Positions 59,393-64,000 of a stretch of DNA of 64,000 nucleotides are shown piece after piece. The notes beneath the pieces were generated by a model. That model saw only the letters and a list, made by a program, of their open reading frames with translations, ran no database searches and had not been told where the DNA came from. Made by a program: the position numbers and the translations under genes. Origin of the DNA: Archegozetes longisetosus. Taxonomy: Eukaryota; Arthropoda; Arachnida; Sarcoptiformes; Trhypochthoniidae. Position 1 is the stretch's first letter. Every line of letters starts with the position of its first letter. The stretch is taken from positions 10,388,220-10,452,219 of the forward strand of contig JAEMBT020000001.1 in NCBI GenBank assembly GCA_018873245.2, in the 5' to 3' direction.

Positions 59393-59398
59393 AATAAA
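59393..59398 (+). terminator. Poly(A) signal of orphan gene
   Basis: AATAAA directly downstream of the stop codon at 59382-59384. Confidence 0.5.
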
Positions 59399-60508
59399 TT
59401 ATACGCCTTATTAAAATGAGAAACTCGCTACTTCGAACGATTAAAATGAGTTCTGTCAACTCTGAAATCAATTAATCGAAATTTAGAAAATAAGCATATT
59501 GAAGTTATATGTTAAGTGAAAAATGTCGAAAATTTAATCTGTTTGAAGATTACAAAATGTAAACTGGAGCTTTCAATTAGTTCTATGTTTCTAAATGATG
59601 ATTCAGTTATGTATATTTCCTTTAGCAAGCTAATGGAGTTAAAATTATTTTGTTCTTTAAAAGAATAATTTTATTGATAAGAATAAACTATTCAATACCA
59701 CTAACATACTTTTAGCTCATTAATGAATTTTTAAATCTATATTAATAAACATTTATTTCTGAATATCTTAGCAAAGAGAATTTTGACTTATAAACATCTT
59801 GAATATCATGAACTTAATTTGAATCAAGATTTAGAGATTTATAAGCCTGCGATATCGGATACCAGAAATAGAAATGTGAATGCGGATAAATGTTTGAGTC
59901 AATATATCAAATGCTGAAAAACAATATATTTTATATTCAATTATAATGAACTGAAATTCTAAAGATTCAAGATGTCTGTTTTGATGTCATAGCATGTTGA
60001 TTTTGGCGTGTTAATGACTAGCACAATGATAGGCGATAATAGCACAATTTTCATTTATAGACTATTTTTTAAGTCACAAATACAACAACAGTTACAAAGA
60101 AAATAAAATCTATAAAAAAGTGAGTTGATTACTCAACCATATTAAGTTAACATTGAATCTAGAATAAGGGTAGTGTTGTCTTAATTATATTTTGTGTGAA
60201 CAAAAGCTAAGTTTTAGAATTGCGTGACTATAGGTGCACATGTCTTGATATTTAAAAGTGTACAGGGTGTCAAACAATCATCTAGACAGGAATTAGAGCA
60301 AAGATTGATAGGTTTTTAATGATAATAATGGTGAAAAGTTTTAATACTATCCATACGAAAATGCATGGTGGGTTTTCATAAACATATTGAAGGTTTTAAT
60401 TTTTTAAGTTTTGTTCCTTAACAGTGTTTCTATTGCTTTGCCAGCCGATAATCCCAGTTTTTAGCGCTTTTAGTGTTCTTTTAGTATTTCTTAAGCGACT
60501 TTAAGTTA
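59399..60508. other. No recognisable gene
   Basis: AT-rich spacer. An ACAGGGTGTCAAACAATCAT word at about 60263 resembles transposon ends but has no partner nearby. Confidence 0.4.
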
Positions 60509-60987
60509 TTATCTGAAGACAAACTTTATAAACATATGTAGTGGAGGTGCTTCATTGTATTGAAAATGGTGTTTATCCAAACATATAACCAAAGATATAG
60601 TATAATTACTCGATTTGCCTGCGTTGTAGCATATCAAATAAATACCCTTTGTATAGATCGTATATAATTCCATTTTTTGCTCGATTTCTATCGTATCGTT
60701 TTCCATAATTATTTTCTCTCTTGAAGCCACATTTGGTTGTATTTTCTCATAGATTTCTTCTCTATAAGGATAAAAAATCAATCTAGTAAATGGTAATATT
60801 TTCGCATGAACGATATCCAGACGTATTATGATTTCATTTCTCAAAAATAATTCAAAAACTTGAATTTTTTGAAGTAACATGAGAATTAAAAATATTATAG
60901 TCAATGAATATTTAAACAACTTGGTTAAATCTGTTTTTCTATTCAAATTCACACACTTGAGCAAGTATACAATTATTTGTCAAAAAT
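60509..60987 (-). pseudogene. Second degenerin/ENaC-like N-terminal fragment
   Basis: Open frame overlapping the 3' end of the upstream channel sequence in another frame. It has a membrane span (LFKYSLTIIFLILMLL) followed by FLRNEIIIRLDIVHAKILPF, then RLIFYP. This parallels the TM1-to-ITFC segment of the neighbour (YYQKETVMVLKYERVQQAIS). No ATG precedes the span, and the frame stops at 60509 before any cysteine-rich region or TM2. A truncated tandem paralogue is the best reading; certainty is moderate. Confidence 0.45.
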
Positions 60988-62051
60988 TCAAATACTTTCT
61001 TTAATGACACAACAATTTTCGTGAGAATTATATGAGCAGACTGTGCAAAACTTGTGTCAAACCACATTGAAGATAATGATCCAATAGAACAAACATAAGT
61101 AATGAAATCCATTTTAGGATAATGAAAATGAATTACTTCTCGTTCAGTTCCTTTAGCTAAACGTATCAACGATTTGTCTGCATGCATATATACGACTCGA
61201 CCTTTAATTCTTGTATCATAATATTCATTATAACAGCTCCTTTTGCAAACATTTCTCAGATCTCTTCTATCTAACTTAATATTACATTTGAAATCGTTGC
61301 AAATTCTTGTGTCATTTGAATCAAGTTCACTATAAAACCATTTCCGATTGCATTTGCACTTTTGGTTTTCCTTTTCTTTCAAATGTTTAATTAAACAGTC
61401 TTCTTGTGATTGGAAATCTTTAGAATTCATAAAATATTTCTGCTAATCAAAACAATTTGTTTGATAAGGAAATTCTAACAAATGCTCTTTGAATGAAAAG
61501 AATTCGACATAATAGTGATATCCAGGACTAAATATGATTGGATATTGAAAAAAATTTGGGGGAGATCTCGAGTTGTGTATGAGACCACGTAGTCTTAGAT
61601 TATTCTTTATAGTGAATTGAACTTTTATTGAATATTTAAGTGTTTCATTGTCCCCAAATAATAGACTGAAAAATATGATACAATGCGAAGAGAAAGGTGT
61701 AACAGTTTTTAGCAACGGATACTTTTCTTCATATTAGATGAAAGTTTCAGGGTCAAATGTATTTATACTTGAATAGTAACAATCAATAGAATTTGCGAGA
61801 AAAGTAAATATTCTTTGATGAGTACTAGAATTTCGTTTCGTTTGATAATGAGAAGAATCCAAACAAAATGTAATCGAAGAAATTGCTTGCTGTACTCTCT
61901 CATATTTCAACACCATAACTGTTTCTTTTTGATAATAATGGTAAGTTAAGTCAATAATTTGATACAATAGAAAGATTAAAGCAAATAATATTCCGATTCT
62001 GTTGAAAGAAAGTGTTGTTAAATATTTTTTGATCAGATTTTTCATCTTCAT
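60939..62051 (-). pseudogene. Degenerin/ENaC (pickpocket-like) channel with two in-frame stops
   Basis: A single continuous reading frame of 371 codons, without introns or frameshifts, but with TAA at 61736-61734 and TAG at 61445-61443. N-terminal cytosolic stub MKMKNLIKKYLTTLSFNR, TM1 (about residues 18-38), the post-TM1 segment ending SITFCLD, extracellular finger/thumb region with HNSRSPPNFF, the cysteine-rich block KCKCNRKWF...CNDFKCN...NVCKRSCYNEYY, and a TM2-like segment (MDFITYVCSIGSLSSMWFDT) in place of the usual GxxLGLWxGxS signature. Members form sodium channels gated by peptides, touch or chemicals in the plasma membrane. Otherwise perfect frame maintenance suggests very recent inactivation, or readthrough; the former is likelier. 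Confidence 0.75.
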
Positions 62052-62827
62052 TTATATCATTCGGTTTTCTTTCCTTTGATGATAATCTGTGAAAATAAAC
62101 CTTTTACTCTTAAATATGTAGAACCACTACGAGTCCAAATAATCTGTCAAATTTCTGTAAATTTAGCTTCAATAACAGATATTTAGGATAGATACTTAAA
62201 ATGTAGCACAAAATAAGTAACATTAATGGCAACTGTAGACCTTATGCTAAGAAGAGAATTTAAATAAGTTAAATGGTGTGCTATTGTGTCATTTACGAAC
62301 ATAATTAAGCATAATATTTATGCGTATTACATAATTATGTGCATAATTAAGCATATTATGTATTAAAAAATTGCAAACTTAAATGTATCCAGTTCTGTAT
62401 AACAATTGAATAATGATTTTTGATTAGATGATTAAATTTTTTATTGTGTTCTACTTCACAAACTTATGTAAATTTGTCGTGAAACTTGAAATTTGTATCA
62501 GTATATTGTTTCGTCAATCTATCTCTATCTTTTGAAAAATATCATTAATCTTTTATGTAGACTTCATTTAATAAAGTCATTTTTTTATGTTGTAAAACTT
62601 AATTTATTAAATATCTCACTTTTGATAATATAAAAACTCGGAAGTACGGGAAACACCGGTATATAATTCAAATTTGAAAACAATTATAAATTTGTTGAAA
62701 TTAAATAACATAGAATTTGATTTTATAAATGATAAGTAAATTAAAAACAAAAAAGACAATTGATTAATTTAGTTAAAAATAAGTCTAATTGTAAAGAATG
62801 TGCTTTTGATAATACGCTTTGGAATGC
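62052..62827. other. No recognisable gene
   Basis: AT-rich. Around 62300-62365 the word CATAATTAAGCATA occurs twice amid short palindromes; otherwise nothing. Confidence 0.4.
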
Positions 62828-63118
62828 AGGTTGTATCCATTAGAATTAGACTCCTATAGCTGTGGTCATAATCCGATTGAATAAGATTTTGCTAAATTTA
62901 AACGAAATATTACTAAACATAATTTTAAGAACAATTTAAAAGAATTTTCTGATTTACTATTGAATCCACTGACTGATATAAATTCAAACTATTGGCGTAA
63001 ATGCATTGAAAAAGTAGTGAGAATTGAAGGCCAAAATTGGATTGAATATAATTTATTTGATCACTCTACTGTTTTTGAACATAATTATATTAACCGCTCC
63101 ATTCCAATAAATAATTAA
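62828..63118 (+). pseudogene. DDE_3-type transposase C-terminal fragment
   Basis: Reads RLYPLELDSYSCGHNPIE, stop, DFAKFKRNITKHNF, then NSNYWRKCIEKVVRIEGQNW and a tail ending at 63118. The HNPIE/FAKFKR combination is the third-acid motif of IS630/Tc1-like transposases and parallels LNPIELVWSQMKK in the element at 13954. No TIRs found. Confidence 0.5.
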
Positions 63119-64000
63119 ATTGTTTTATAATAATTTGAAACTTTTGTCATTATAATGTTACCAATCTGTATGCATTTCGTTTTTTGAATACTGTGTTTAA
63201 TAAATGGATTGATTTAAAAGTATTTAAGGAACATTTATGAAGCTCTGAATACATACGATACGGGTGGGATATTCAAAAGAACTTATTGTTAGAGAAAATT
63301 CCTATTGAAAAAAGTTATACAACTAAATTTGCGAATTTTTATCAATAATAGTAAGATAAATGGCTGAATACCTAAAATCTCAAAAAATTAAGACATTTAA
63401 TTGACTTTATCGATGTTTTAAAAGTAAAATTTGGAAAAATTTTATCCTACATTTGTGACAAAGGGTTAAAATCGCCGAATGTGCATTTCTGAAAAGTAAT
63501 GAATAATTTCTAAGTGAGAAACTGGAAAATATTTTGAAGTGGAATATTCCGAATTCGAGTTGGAAGAGTTTTCTCGAAACAACTCGAATATTCTCTAAAT
63601 TTATTAAAATAAAGTTTTAAATAGCTAAAAAATAAAAATTCTCTGTAAAGCGAATATCTAATTATAGTGAGTAGTCACAGTTAAGGACTGAATTTTTGAC
63701 ATATTATCAAATCAAGAAAGTGCCATCTCTAAAGTTGGGATCTCGGATCACTTGCATAAAAATGTCTGAGCATTGAAACGAATTCCCTCATTTGAAACAT
63801 GCCTTATCAATTGATAGATAACCTACTCGACAATAATTTAATCCATTCTTTATTAAAACCTCGTACTATACATATATTTTTCTCGAAGTGGTAGTTCTAT
63901 AAGTTAGTACGTTATAACACTTACCGATCGATGTGATAATATTAAATTAAAAGTTAAAATACAGTGAAATTCATAAAAACCAAAATAAACATTATGACAG
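63119..64000. other. No recognisable gene
   Basis: AT-rich to the window end. Nothing supported. Confidence 0.4.

Noticed and set aside
1..64000. CRISPR arrays, operons, Shine-Dalgarno sites, prophage
   Set aside because: Intron-bearing eukaryotic genes and eukaryotic transposons throughout; no regularly spaced repeats found.

Overview
This window is AT-rich eukaryotic nuclear DNA (roughly 70% A+T by eye) with few intact host genes in a dense bed of decayed transposons. The organism is most likely an arthropod. The evidence is a 7TM gustatory receptor with the insect/arachnid GR C-terminal exon layout, paired ionotropic receptors (IR), degenerin/ENaC-like channels, a small secreted six-cysteine peptide, very short introns (about 50-70 nt), and mariner/Tc1, hAT, Ginger and R1-type elements. 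A small-genome chelicerate such as a mite would fit, but that is inference.

Layout. 0.35-1.3 kb: a G+C-rich, intronless, bacterial-type ATP-grasp ligase gene, a strong horizontal-transfer candidate. 2.6-4.9 kb: Tc1 and mariner fossils. 6.6-9.4 kb (minus strand): a seven-exon gene fusing a secreted C-type lectin domain to an aerolysin-like pore-forming region. 9.5-11.2 kb: a long diverged inverted repeat enclosing an array of TTCnnGAA boxes. 11.7-12.2 kb: a broken secreted DNA/RNA non-specific endonuclease. 14.0-15.9 kb: a Tc1-like element with clear TIRs. 18.3-22.2 kb: a GR fragment and an intact three-exon GR. 22.9-29.5 kb and 33.9-38.9 kb: two copies of a segmental duplication, each carrying a seven-exon IR gene. 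The copies have suffered different lesions and different transposon insertions, so each shows the empty site of the other's insertions. 29.7-33.9 kb: mariner and hAT fossils. 41.1-41.6 kb: a knottin-like peptide gene with TATA box and poly(A) signal. 42.1-44.8 kb: a Ginger DNA transposon. 45.1-46.0 kb: a 0.9-kb near-perfect palindrome carrying a tRNA-like sequence in each arm. 47.8-55.3 kb: a full-length R1/I-type LINE with an 11-bp target-site duplication, itself interrupted inside the reverse transcriptase by a hAT element with a perfect 8-bp duplication. 56.5-57.4 kb: an internally deleted mariner. 58.9-59.4 kb: an intact orphan gene. 60.5-62.1 kb (minus strand): tandem degenerin/ENaC-like sequences, one with two in-frame stops. 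62.8-63.1 kb: another transposase tail.

There is no operon-like cooperation. The host genes with recognisable roles are chemosensory receptors (GR, IR), a peptide-gated or mechanosensory-type channel family, and secreted effectors (lectin-pore former, nuclease, knottin). Many reading-frame breaks sit next to short A/T homopolymers. Part of the apparent pseudogenisation could therefore be residual assembly indels, and this should be settled with reads or transcripts before calling genes dead.
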